A stretch of 64,000 bases of DNA from Psychrobacillus sp044762745. Lineage in GTDB: Bacteria > Bacillota > Bacilli > Bacillales_A > Planococcaceae. The position numbers and the translations under genes are program-made. Shown here piece by piece: positions 25,094-32,956 of the stretch. Under the pieces are notes generated by a model that had not been told where the DNA came from, did no database searches, and saw only the letters and a list, made by a program, of their open reading frames with translations. Every line of letters begins with the position of its first letter. Within the stretch, counting starts at the first letter, position 1. The stretch is taken from the NCBI RefSeq assembly GCF_044762745.1, contig NZ_JBIWEX010000009.1, positions 62,001 through 126,000 of the forward strand, read 5' to 3'.

Positions 25094-25457
25094 TATGAAC
25101 GATATTCTCAAGTTATTTAAAATAGCGGCAAAAGAAGCTATAGAAGCATCTGATCCTACTGCCGTTCAATTCGGTGAAGTAACTAGTGTTGCCCCGTTGG
25201 AAATATTGGTAGAACAAAAGAAACCTCTGACTATGGCCCAACTAGTATTAACTCGTAATGTTCGGGATTATGAGATTGAAATGACTGTAGAACACGCAAC
25301 AGAAGTAGGCAATGGACCAGATGCACATACCCATGAATACAAGGGCAGGAAGAAATTCATTGTCCACAATGCACTTAAAATGGGTGATAAAGTGATGCTC
25401 ATTAAAATGCAAGGCGGACAAAAGTATATTGTCTGGGATAAAGAGGTGGGTGTATGA
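25086..25457 (+). CDS. DUF2577 (XkdR/YqbR-like) baseplate protein
   Basis: I chose the TTG at 25086 (MRNMNDILKLFKIAA) after GGCGGTGA; TTG at 25071 and ATG at 25095 are alternatives. The 123-residue protein ends in a beta-rich OB-like region with a H-T-H segment (DAHTHEYKGRKKF) and KMGDKVMLIKMQGGQKYIVW, as in DUF2577, thought to be a short spike or hub adaptor. It is coupled to both neighbours. Confidence 0.85.
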   Translation: MRNMNDILKLFKIAAKEAIEASDPTAVQFGEVTSVAPLEILVEQKKPLTMAQLVLTRNVRDYEIEMTVEHATEVGNGPDAHTHEYKGRKKFIVHNALKMGDKVMLIKMQGGQKYIVWDKEVGV

Positions 25458-25858
25458 TTCCTAAAGTTAATGATGAACTTATCGCAGATTTCGAGGAAGC
25501 GGTCGAACAACCTTCCAAAACATATAAATTGGACTTAGAGAGAAAACGGGTTATCGGTTATGTGAATGGACGTGAAGCAATTGAACAATTCATCTACAAA
25601 GTCCTTAGTACAGAACGATATGAACATTTAATTTATTCGTGGGATTACGGCGCTGAAAACGCAAAACTTTTCGGGCAACCAATTCCCTATGTTTATTCCG
25701 AACTTAAAAGATTAATAACAGAAGCATTGACACAAGACGATCGTATCGAAAGTGTGGATGCTTTTTCTTTTTCCCATTTTAAGAATAAAGTTGCAGTTAG
25801 CTTTATCGCCCATACAACTGAAGGTAAAATCGCGATAGAGAAGGAGGTGGAAATTTAA
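25454..25858 (+). CDS. xkdS: DUF2634 (XkdS-like, gp25-like) baseplate wedge protein
   Basis: The 134-residue protein contains KTYKLDLERKRVIGYVNGRE and IYSWDYGAENAKLFGQP, the features of XkdS, a relative of the T4 gp25 wedge/sheath initiator. It overlaps the XkdR-like gene by four bases and abuts the J-like gene. Confidence 0.9.
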   Translation: MIPKVNDELIADFEEAVEQPSKTYKLDLERKRVIGYVNGREAIEQFIYKVLSTERYEHLIYSWDYGAENAKLFGQPIPYVYSELKRLITEALTQDDRIESVDAFSFSHFKNKVAVSFIAHTTEGKIAIEKEVEI

Positions 25859-26913
25859 TGTTTGAACATATAGAGCAAGAACAACTACTCGAAGATGCTC
25901 TTAACAACGTCAGAACAGATGTAGATAAACGTGAAGGAGCCATAATCTTCGATGCATTATCGCCTTCTTCTATTCAGGCAAAAGAGCTTTATATCGCAAT
26001 GGACGGTATGATTCTTGAAATGTTTGGGGATACGGCTTCCCGTGAGTTCTTGATCAAATTAGCTAGAGAACGAGGCATTGTCCCTAATCCAGCTACGCCT
26101 GCAATTTTAAAAGGTGAGTTTAATATAGACGTACCGATTGGTGCGCGATTTAATTTAGAGGAATTAAATTACGTCGTTACCGAACGAATAGGTCCAGGTG
26201 TATTTAAAGTAGAAAGCGAAACGTTGGGTGATATAGGGAATTCAAGGTTTGGAACTCTTATACCGATTGAATATATCGACGGTTTAACTAGTGCCAAAAT
26301 CACCGAATTGCTTATTCCTGGTGAAGAAGAGGAAGAAACAGAATCCTTAAGAAAACAATACTTAGACAGTTTTGACTCTCAAGCTTTTGGGGGAAATCGC
26401 AAAGATTACAAAGAAAAAGTCCACAAGTTGCCAGGTGTTGGAGGAATAAAGATATATCGAGCTTGGCAAGGTGGTAGTACCGTAAAGTTAGTCATCATGG
26501 ACGCATTATATAAACCTCCATCCCTAACATTATTGGATGAATTGCAGACAGCTATTGACCCTCTTGGAAATCAGGGGGAGGGGTTAGGAATTGCTCCGAT
26601 TGGACATGTCGTATCCATATTTGGAGTTGATGAAGTCCCGGTTGACGTTACATTAAACATCACTTACCAAGATGGATATTCATGGCCAGACATTGAGTTA
26701 GCTACTCATGACCTAATCGATGAATATTTTTTAGAGTTGAAAAAGGAATGGGAAGATTCTACTTTTACGGTTGTTCGGATTTTACAATTTGAAACACGTA
26801 TTTCGGAACTAGAAGGTGTTGTTGATATCCAAGACACTTTAATTAATGGTCTTCCTCAAAATCTTATTTTAGACGATGATTGCATACCAGCTAGAGGTGA
26901 GGTAGTTGGATAA
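25858..26913 (+). CDS. xkdT: Baseplate J/gp47-like protein (XkdT)
   Basis: The 351-residue protein has the J-like signature DVDKREGAIIFDALSPSSIQ, GTLIPIEYIDGLTSAKI and an end region ENLILDDDCIPARGEVV. It forms the wedges of the baseplate together with XkdS and XkdU. It overlaps the next gene by eight bases. Confidence 0.93.
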   Translation: MFEHIEQEQLLEDALNNVRTDVDKREGAIIFDALSPSSIQAKELYIAMDGMILEMFGDTASREFLIKLARERGIVPNPATPAILKGEFNIDVPIGARFNLEELNYVVTERIGPGVFKVESETLGDIGNSRFGTLIPIEYIDGLTSAKITELLIPGEEEEETESLRKQYLDSFDSQAFGGNRKDYKEKVHKLPGVGGIKIYRAWQGGSTVKLVIMDALYKPPSLTLLDELQTAIDPLGNQGEGLGIAPIGHVVSIFGVDEVPVDVTLNITYQDGYSWPDIELATHDLIDEYFLELKKEWEDSTFTVVRILQFETRISELEGVVDIQDTLINGLPQNLILDDDCIPARGEVVG

Positions 26914-27559
26914 TTTATACGATGAAATCGACTTGTATCCTTTACTTCCTCCTACAGTAAATGAATTTGAAGAGTTCAAAGAGATTACCAAGGCTCAAAG
27001 CGCAGAATTTAATCGTATACGGATTCATTTAATTGGCATATTTAACGATCGTTTTGTAAGTGATGCTACAGAGCATGGAGTTCGACGATGGGAAAAAGTA
27101 TTAAAACTTCAACGCAAGAGTACAGATACTTTAGAAGAACGAAAATTCCGTATCTTAGCAAAAATGAATAATAAGTTGCCGTATACGTTAAGAGCTCTGG
27201 TTCAGCGTTTAAATGCACTGTGCGGGGAAGGGAACTTTCAAGTGTTTTTAGATGCTAATGCGTATGAACTAGACTTTGAATTTTACCAAAGAATTACGGA
27301 TGTAAAATTATTGAAGGACACGATGGAGGAAATGATTCCAGTTAACTTGGCATTAGATTATAACTACGTCATTCGAGTACCTGGTATTGTTGTTATACCA
27401 AAAGCTCATTTTTACCCAGTATTATATCCTATCTGCGGATTAACAGTTGTTACGAACTATGAAAAAGGAACATCAGATAAAGTAACTGGAGAAGGAAAAT
27501 TAAAAGGATATGCGTACGAGGTACCGTATGTTGCAAGCGATATGTCCGTTACTTATTAG
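26906..27559 (+). CDS. xkdU: XkdU/YmfQ-like (DUF2313) baseplate-fibre adaptor
   Basis: A TTG start lies within the xkdT end. The 217-residue protein shows DLYPLLPPTVNEFEEFKEIT, RRWEKVLKLQRKSTDTLEER-KFRI and the PYTLRALVQRLNALCGEGNF core of this family (relatives of Mu gp48). It attaches tail fibres to the wedge. Confidence 0.9.
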   Translation: MDNLYDEIDLYPLLPPTVNEFEEFKEITKAQSAEFNRIRIHLIGIFNDRFVSDATEHGVRRWEKVLKLQRKSTDTLEERKFRILAKMNNKLPYTLRALVQRLNALCGEGNFQVFLDANAYELDFEFYQRITDVKLLKDTMEEMIPVNLALDYNYVIRVPGIVVIPKAHFYPVLYPICGLTVVTNYEKGTSDKVTGEGKLKGYAYEVPYVASDMSVTY

Positions 27560-27571
27560 AGAGGTGAGGAA

Positions 27572-27874
27572 ATGCAAGTACATGAGCGATTAATAAATAT
27601 AATGTATAGCGCCATTCTTACAAACGTGAGAAGAGGGCGTTTTTTAATTGGTGGAATAGAAAGCGATTTCGACGTTTTTGGGACTGAAATATTAGGCAAT
27701 ATCATTCGTGTTAAATTTTATATTGACTCTTACTTTGGTCCAGTTACCCATGCAGTATTATTAGATCATGACAATGTCATTTTGATAAGTGGGAATGTCA
27801 ATTTTAATAAAGAAAATGACGGTTTTATGTATGTATTTGATATTCCTGTTATTTCAGAAGAGGTGAGAGCATGA
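27572..27874 (+). CDS. Hypothetical tail protein, 100 aa
   Basis: ATG after GAGAGGTGAGGAA. The product is beta-rich (LGNIIRVKFYIDSYFGPVTH ... ) and lies between the XkdU-like gene and the fibre genes, where skin and other PBSX-like phages also encode a short protein. It could be a fibre-base or chaperone-like protein. The stop overlaps the next start by four bases. Confidence 0.65.
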   Translation: MQVHERLINIMYSAILTNVRRGRFLIGGIESDFDVFGTEILGNIIRVKFYIDSYFGPVTHAVLLDHDNVILISGNVNFNKENDGFMYVFDIPVISEEVRA

Positions 27875-28500
27875 ACGAGAACGCTTATACGTTAATAAAC
27901 TTTGTAGACCATATATTAAAAATAGATGAGAATAGTGAATTTATTCCTAAGCGCGATGATAGTGGCAACGTGATTATTAATAAAATCACAGGACGTCCAG
28001 AGCTAGTTGCAGAGCAAGAGGGTACACGTTTAAATGCTATTAATATGAATCATATGGACTTAGGTATTTATAGCGCTCATGAATTAATTGTCACTTTACA
28101 AAAACTGGTGCTACGCCTTCAACTTCAACTAGAACTAGACGGACGCGCACCAGGCAATAGCGGATCATTCGCCGATACGTTCGACGGCACGCCAAATAAA
28201 TTGATTAGGCAAACTGCATCTGCAACGTTAACTGCACCGAGAGCATCTGGCACTACAGTATTAAATGTTGACGCAACAGAAGGATTTAAAGCATTTACGC
28301 AAGTCACAATTTACGATGGTGCGAACAGCGAAGATACGCTAATAACAGACGTTACTGCATCTACGATTACCGTCCAACCATTAGTTAACGACTACGTAAA
28401 AGGTGCGGTGATTGCTCGTAGTAATGCCGTTATCGAAGACAGTCAATTGGTCGTCGGTAGTTGGGGTACGTATGATATCAGTTTAGGGGAGGTGGTTTAA
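27871..28500 (+). CDS. Tail fibre-associated protein, 209 aa
   Basis: The N-terminal 75 residues are helical; LELDGRAPGNSGSFADTFDG is a typical linker and the C-terminal half is a threonine-rich beta domain (ASGTTVLNVDATEGFKAFTQ ...). Such two-part proteins connect XkdU-type baseplate proteins to fibres. It directly abuts the fibre gene. Confidence 0.7.
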   Translation: MNENAYTLINFVDHILKIDENSEFIPKRDDSGNVIINKITGRPELVAEQEGTRLNAINMNHMDLGIYSAHELIVTLQKLVLRLQLQLELDGRAPGNSGSFADTFDGTPNKLIRQTASATLTAPRASGTTVLNVDATEGFKAFTQVTIYDGANSEDTLITDVTASTITVQPLVNDYVKGAVIARSNAVIEDSQLVVGSWGTYDISLGEVV

Positions 28501-30261
28501 ATGGCAGAATGGGCACGTTTAAAAAGTTTTAGTCAGTATGAATACGGTTTATTTACCGCAACTTCAACAATTTTCAATTTTGATGATTATGAATATCGAG
28601 TAATAATCAAAGGTACAGCCACAGTAAGTGTTTTGTTCTCTATTATACGCTCGTCAGGAAATTATTTAGTACATGAACAAAATAAGACTGTAACTACGAG
28701 TGGAACTGCTATTAACATTTCGCGGTCATGGTTTTCTGAAAATTTTAGTAGTGTTATTCCACGAGTTTATGAACTTAATAACCGAATTGCGGAAGCGTGG
28801 ATTGAAAGACGTAGCTTAAGTGGCGAAACAACGCCTCCAGAACCTTTAGATCTAGTAACAGTTATAAGTGGAATACCTACAGCTAGTAGTGGCACTTTTA
28901 GAGTAGCTTCTGGAGTTACCGCAGAGGATGTTTCAATAACAAATATAACAGCTGCTATTAAAAAAGATACAAAAACAGGAATTCTATATTACGAAGATAC
29001 CGCACGCCTTAATAATACCCATTTACGTGGCTACCCTTTTGATTATTTTGGACATTATGGGACCATATTGACAGGTAAAACGATAAACGGAAAAGCGCTA
29101 GACCTTAGTATATTCTATGACAAAGAAGAGAGGTCATTCGGTTTACGCTTCCCTATTGACGAAAGTATGATAGGCGGGCGAATACCTTCGTTACTGTATA
29201 ATAGTGCAACTGAATATTTAAATGTCAATTTTAAATTCGGCTCTAATGGATCTTGGAAACCGATTGAATACGTAACGTCGGCAACGTCTTTAGTTAGTGC
29301 CGATTGGTTTAACCAATCACCAACGTTAAATCTTAACACCCCAAACAGCACAACACTATACGAAAACGACACGTTTTTAATCGACGGCACAGCCAAAGAC
29401 GCCGACAACGGAAATATCGTCAACGTCTGGTATCAACTCAACACTGGTACAGCAAGGGCTATTCAAACTCGTATCAGTGATGGCAGTCCAATTGAATTTA
29501 GCGAGCAGTTGACGTTTAAAGCGGGCAAGTTGTATCTTCCTAACGGTACGGCATTGACAGGCGCTTTGGCAGATGGCGTTTCTCATAAACTAAAAGTCTG
29601 GGCAGAGGATAATCAAGGCGGAAAATCAACGGTTGCCGAACGTACTTTTTATGTCGTGCCAAATCGTGCACCTAGCCTTACTGTCGACCCGATCGAATCC
29701 CTATCCGATTTAATCAATGCAGACAAGGTTACTTTCAGCGGTGAAACGTTTGATTTGGACGGCAATGACGTCATAGTCCGCTATCGCATCGACAATGGCA
29801 TCAACACCGAAATTCACAATGGACCACCAGGCAGATGGTCATTTGATTTTCCGTTATCCAAATTAAAGGACGGAGAGAACTCGATTGTTGTAGAGGTTGT
29901 TGACACATACGATTTCAAGTTTTCAAAGACGATTAAACTAAATAAAGCATTTATCTCAACACCTTTATCGCAATCTGTACAACGGTATAAAATCACGCCA
30001 CCGTCCGGATCCGCAAAAGGTGTTTTATTGTGGATTCAAAGAGAAGAAACTCAAACGGTATCAGCGGAAATTAGCATGACGAATGGAACGGGACAAGAGT
30101 CATATAGCGCAATGACGTTATCAAATACAGCACCAGTTTCATTGGGTATTGTGGAAGACCAATTCCAGTTCCAAGCGGATTCTGCGAAAGAAAATATAAA
30201 TGTGAAACTAGATATTAGCGGTACTGGTGCAGTAACTCTTATAAGTGGGGTGTTGAGCTAA
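28501..30261 (+). CDS. Tail fibre / receptor-binding protein
   Basis: The 586-residue protein is beta-rich. Two or more Ig-like repeats lie at about residues 275-480 (ENDTFLIDGTAKDADNGNIV, and SGETFDLDGNDVIVRYRIDN), with Asp-rich loops that could bind calcium. The N-terminal region is unlike the repeats and probably attaches to the baseplate; the end is a jelly-roll-like domain. Its base composition is somewhat higher in G+C than neighbours from about 29300 to 29900, which fits exchange of fibre domains. It is likely the host-range determinant. Confidence 0.75.
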   Translation: MAEWARLKSFSQYEYGLFTATSTIFNFDDYEYRVIIKGTATVSVLFSIIRSSGNYLVHEQNKTVTTSGTAINISRSWFSENFSSVIPRVYELNNRIAEAWIERRSLSGETTPPEPLDLVTVISGIPTASSGTFRVASGVTAEDVSITNITAAIKKDTKTGILYYEDTARLNNTHLRGYPFDYFGHYGTILTGKTINGKALDLSIFYDKEERSFGLRFPIDESMIGGRIPSLLYNSATEYLNVNFKFGSNGSWKPIEYVTSATSLVSADWFNQSPTLNLNTPNSTTLYENDTFLIDGTAKDADNGNIVNVWYQLNTGTARAIQTRISDGSPIEFSEQLTFKAGKLYLPNGTALTGALADGVSHKLKVWAEDNQGGKSTVAERTFYVVPNRAPSLTVDPIESLSDLINADKVTFSGETFDLDGNDVIVRYRIDNGINTEIHNGPPGRWSFDFPLSKLKDGENSIVVEVVDTYDFKFSKTIKLNKAFISTPLSQSVQRYKITPPSGSAKGVLLWIQREETQTVSAEISMTNGTGQESYSAMTLSNTAPVSLGIVEDQFQFQADSAKENINVKLDISGTGAVTLISGVLS

Positions 30262-30431
30262 TGAAAATACGTAAAAGATTACCGGACGGAACTTTTGGAC
30301 CCTTGGAAGAAGTGTTTCCTACCCAGATTGATGAAACTGTATTAATGATGCTCGAGGCGCTTGCGGGGCAACAGGAACAGATTATTCAGTTGCAAGAAGA
30401 AATTGAAGTATTGAAAGGAGGGAAAGCATAA
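30261..30431 (+). CDS. Small coiled-coil phage protein after the fibre, 56 aa
   Basis: The ATG overlaps the fibre stop by one base. MKIRKRLPDGTFGPLEEVFP is followed by a helix LMMLEALAGQQEQIIQLQEE that forms a short coiled coil. Proteins of this layout follow tail fibres in many Firmicute phages. Role unknown. Confidence 0.7.
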   Translation: MKIRKRLPDGTFGPLEEVFPTQIDETVLMMLEALAGQQEQIIQLQEEIEVLKGGKA

Positions 30432-30559
30432 TGGTATATCCTTACATGATTCCAGTGTACGCACTATTAGTTAAAGCAGGTAGTAGAGAGATTGATAAGT
30501 TGCCAGAGCAATATCAGATTCCAGTGGCTGAATATTTAGCGGCGCAGGTAGAAGCTTAA
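30431..30559 (+). CDS. CD1375/XkdX-like mini protein, 42 aa
   Basis: ATG overlaps the preceding TAA; GGAGGGAAAG is upstream. MVYPYMIPVYALLVKAGSRE continues IDKLPEQYQIPVAEYLAAQV. The pattern Y-x-LLVKAG...-ID-LPE.....VAE.L resembles short CD1375-like proteins downstream of fibre genes. Function unknown. Confidence 0.62.
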   Translation: MVYPYMIPVYALLVKAGSREIDKLPEQYQIPVAEYLAAQVEA

Positions 30560-30576
30560 AGGAGATGAAGTTTACT

Positions 30577-30711
30577 ATGGAATTTTTCAACGATTTTCTT
30601 CACCAAACATTAATTCAACATCTGATAAAGTATTGGTATTTATGGGGATCCTTTGTTTTGATCTCTTTTTTAATTTTGTTCATCATTAATAGAAAGAACC
30701 CTAAAATTTAG
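30577..30711 (+). CDS. Small single-helix membrane protein, 44 aa
   Basis: ATG after AAAGGAGATGA. The product has a hydrophobic segment (YWYLWGSFVLISFLILFIIN) with a basic end. It may be a small lysis accessory or a membrane peptide of the tail/lysis junction. It ends in a hairpin shared with the opposite-strand gene. Confidence 0.6.
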   Translation: MEFFNDFLHQTLIQHLIKYWYLWGSFVLISFLILFIINRKNPKI

Positions 30712-30717
30712 GGTTCT
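30695..30717. terminator. Convergent terminator hairpin
   Basis: AGAACCCTAAA pairs with TTTAGGGTTCT around a minimal loop. It overlaps both converging stop codons (30709-30711 plus, 30708 minus). On the minus strand it is followed by a short TTCT-rich run; on the plus strand no T-run follows. Confidence 0.6.
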
Positions 30718-31343
30718 GGTTCCGGTTCTATATTAAGACAAAAATTAATAAATTTTATTCCAAAACTAGATACCGAAACATATTGATTAACTGGACTGGT
30801 CCCTGTTCTGGTTTCAGCCATGTAGGTCGATTGGAGCAATCCTAGCATTTCAAGTCTTGCTACTGCCCCTTCTTTTACAGCTGGATCAGCATCAGGAAAA
30901 TCAATAGCATATCCAGTATGGTTATTTGACATGCTTAACAATACATGAAATTCGAAGAAAGTAATCGAAGTCAACGTGTCTAATAACATTTGTCTTTCAT
31001 CATAATTCTGTTTTACAGTAGGGTTTTGCAACATGCTGATAAAAAAATTCTTTAAATAAATTCTTTTGTGATCTGACGATTCTCTTTCAACTTCATCATT
31101 TATCCGTTCTATTAATGCTATGAGACTATCTTTGTCGTGAGCTTCAACGGAAGGAAGTCGGTCTTCCAACCTTGAAATCTGTGCGGATAATTCTTGGTAA
31201 AATGATTCAAGTCGTTTGAATCGTTTTTCTTGTTTAACAGAAAAATAAGAACTGGCTAAAGCTCCACCAATATACGGTACCAATTGAAGTCCAGTTTGAA
31301 CGGTGATTTCTAGTTTTTCTTTATTAGTTAGTTTATCGTCCAT
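30708..31343 (-). CDS. Opposite-strand moron protein, 211 aa
   Basis: The ATG at 31343 (MDDKLTNKEKLEITVQTGLQ) has GGGGTGAAAAT upstream; an in-frame start at 31376 has none. After a short hydrophobic segment (LVPYIGGALASSYF) comes a coiled region (KRFKRLESFYQELSAQISRL) and a C-terminal part that looks like a winged helix (AVARLEMLGLLQ). It is the only minus-strand gene in the late region, which marks it as independently expressed from the lysogen. Immunity, superinfection exclusion or another lysogenic trait is likely but unproven. Confidence 0.7.
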   Translation of the reverse strand: MDDKLTNKEKLEITVQTGLQLVPYIGGALASSYFSVKQEKRFKRLESFYQELSAQISRLEDRLPSVEAHDKDSLIALIERINDEVERESSDHKRIYLKNFFISMLQNPTVKQNYDERQMLLDTLTSITFFEFHVLLSMSNNHTGYAIDFPDADPAVKEGAVARLEMLGLLQSTYMAETRTGTSPVNQYVSVSSFGIKFINFCLNIEPEPEP

Positions 31344-31430
31344 ATTTTCACCCCGCTTTCTTAAATTGATTTTCACATATAAAGCGAGACTTGAATAGAT
31401 GATAATCGCAAAGAAGGATATCTAACTTTT

Positions 31431-31460
31431 TTTTGTCGAATAGTGGATGAAAGAGAGGGG
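31431..31460 (+). repeat. Shared leader element, copy 1
   Basis: TTTTGTCGAAT, two bases, TGGATGAAAGAG then a G-rich RBS. The same string precedes the gene at 39101 (copy at 39065-39094). Only two or three positions differ. It may be a transcription or translation signal. Confidence 0.45.
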
Positions 31461-31467
31461 GTGCATT

Positions 31468-31653
31468 ATGTATTTAAAAGTTGAATATATTTATGGTCCA
31501 ATAAACGATATTAAAGAAAATATAGTTATGGTTAACGCAGATATCGATGAAGATACATCTTACGAAGAAGTTAATCGCATTTTAAAACCGCTAATAGGCA
31601 AACAGACTGGGCATTACGAGATTAAAATTATGAGCTACGGCGAAGCTATTTAA
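31468..31653 (+). CDS. Hypothetical small protein, 61 aa
   Basis: I chose the ATG at 31468 because GAGAGGGGGTG lies upstream; a start at 31447 overlaps that site. The product (MYLKVEYIYGPINDIKENIV ...) looks like a small alpha/beta fold. It is divergent from the moron gene on the other strand and is closed by its own terminator. Unknown family. Confidence 0.62.
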   Translation: MYLKVEYIYGPINDIKENIVMVNADIDEDTSYEEVNRILKPLIGKQTGHYEIKIMSYGEAI

Positions 31654-31690
31654 GCATATCCATATGGGTGTGTTTTTAATATGGAAAATG

Positions 31691-31719
31691 AGGACGTCCA
31701 TTGGGCGTTCTTTTGTTTT
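31691..31719 (+). terminator. Rho-independent terminator
   Basis: AGGACGTCC, loop ATT, GGGCGTTCT (with G-U pairs) followed by TTTGTTTTT. Confidence 0.8.
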
Positions 31720-31812
31720 TACTCCGGAAATAGACCTTTTACTATCAATAAAATTATTAATTCTCCGATAACAATATTATAGAGTTAGTTCGGATTAAAG
31801 GAGATATTTTAA

Positions 31813-32184
31813 TTGGATATTGTAGAATTAGTGAAGAAGATCAACCAATGCATTGAGAATTTGGATTTAGTAAGCGCTAGAAGATATATCGAGGGAAATC
31901 TAGAATCACTTAATCAGAATAAACATCTCCTTCGAGGCAATGCTAGGTCTTTGTTAGAATTTATAACAAAACGAACTGATGCAGGAATTATTCCTTTAAA
32001 TCGTAGGGAAATGAATGTGATTTATTCTATAAATTCATATGCTTCTAAATTTGATTTAAGAGGACTAAAGTTATCTATCAAAAACAATGCTAACTTATTA
32101 ATGAGAGAAGATGTGAAACAATATTTAAATGAAGATGCAAAAACTCTGCTAGAGGGATTTAATGCAATTCGTAAAGTTGAATAA
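31813..32184 (+). CDS. Hypothetical helical protein, 123 aa
   Basis: A TTG start follows AAAGGAGATATTTTAA. The product (MDIVELVKKINQCIENLDLV ... ) appears to hold two similar helical segments, CIENLDLVSARRYIEGNLES and YASKFDLRGLKLSIKNNANL, suggesting an internal duplication. It has its own terminator and separates the tail and lysis genes. Unknown family, possibly another cargo gene. Confidence 0.62.
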   Translation: MDIVELVKKINQCIENLDLVSARRYIEGNLESLNQNKHLLRGNARSLLEFITKRTDAGIIPLNRREMNVIYSINSYASKFDLRGLKLSIKNNANLLMREDVKQYLNEDAKTLLEGFNAIRKVE

Positions 32185-32195
32185 TTTATTTGTTT

Positions 32196-32225
32196 GAACG
32201 CTCCTTGTGGGCGTTCTTTTATTTT
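32196..32225 (+). terminator. Rho-independent terminator
   Basis: GAACGC(T)CC, loop TTGT, GGGCGTTC with one bulge, followed by TTTTATTTTG. Confidence 0.75.
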
Positions 32226-32249
32226 GCAATGTAATTAGGGGGAATGGGG

Positions 32250-32675
32250 ATGACGGAGGGAGCTAGACCGTCTATGTACGAAACAGTTAGAGATCATGAA
32301 AATGACCTCAAGGAACATCGTGAGCGAATAACCACGCTTGAGGATATTACAATGGCTCTGAAAGAATCAGATAGACAACATGATGAGCGTCTCAACAAGT
32401 TAGAAGACAATGCAGTTAAGCTCGAAAACACAATCATGGTAGAGAATCGGGAAACCCGGAATACCATGAAAGAGCAAACGGAAAAGTTGTTTGGGATTGT
32501 AGAGAAAGCCATGGGTTATCAGTCTAGTGAAGCGGAATATCGTCATGAACAGAAGATGGCCAAGATCAATACATGGGCGAATGTCTTTTTGAAAATCATA
32601 GGTGGATTGACCGCTGTAGGTGGCATCGGGTATTTAATCATACAACATTTTTTAAATCAGGTAGGAGGAAACTAG
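32250..32675 (+). CDS. XhlA-like lysis protein
   Basis: The ATG at 32250 follows AGGGGG at good spacing (ATG at 32244 also possible). The 141-residue protein has a long coiled coil (about residues 10-90) and a C-terminal transmembrane helix (VFLKIIGGLTAVGGIGYLII). This is the XhlA/hemolysin-like layout; such proteins work with the holin in host lysis. It lies directly before the holin. Confidence 0.83.
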   Translation: MTEGARPSMYETVRDHENDLKEHRERITTLEDITMALKESDRQHDERLNKLEDNAVKLENTIMVENRETRNTMKEQTEKLFGIVEKAMGYQSSEAEYRHEQKMAKINTWANVFLKIIGGLTAVGGIGYLIIQHFLNQVGGN

Positions 32676-32676
32676 T

Positions 32677-32949
32677 ATGAAAATCAACTGGAAAGTAAGG
32701 TTCAAGAATCCATATTTTTACGCAGCTTTAATCTTGGCAATTGTAGCACCTATCGGAGTATCCTTTGGAGTTAATCTAGGGGATCTAACTTCTTGGCCGA
32801 TGGTATGGGATATAGCAAAAAAGGCAATTCTAACACCTCATCTAGTCATTACAGTATTTATTGCTCTAGTGGCTTTTTTAATTGACCCAACTACAAAAGG
32901 CATCGGTGATAGTCCTCAAGCTTTGAGATACAAAAAGCCAAAGGAGTGA
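32677..32949 (+). CDS. Holin (phi LC3 family)
   Basis: The 90-residue protein begins MKINWKVRFKNPYFYAALIL, a signature of the phi LC3-type holins, and has two transmembrane helices (about 15-35 and 52-68) and a C-terminal DPTTKGIGDSPQAL segment. It forms membrane holes at a set time to release the lysin. Confidence 0.93.
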   Translation: MKINWKVRFKNPYFYAALILAIVAPIGVSFGVNLGDLTSWPMVWDIAKKAILTPHLVITVFIALVAFLIDPTTKGIGDSPQALRYKKPKE

Positions 32950-32956
32950 TAATTAA

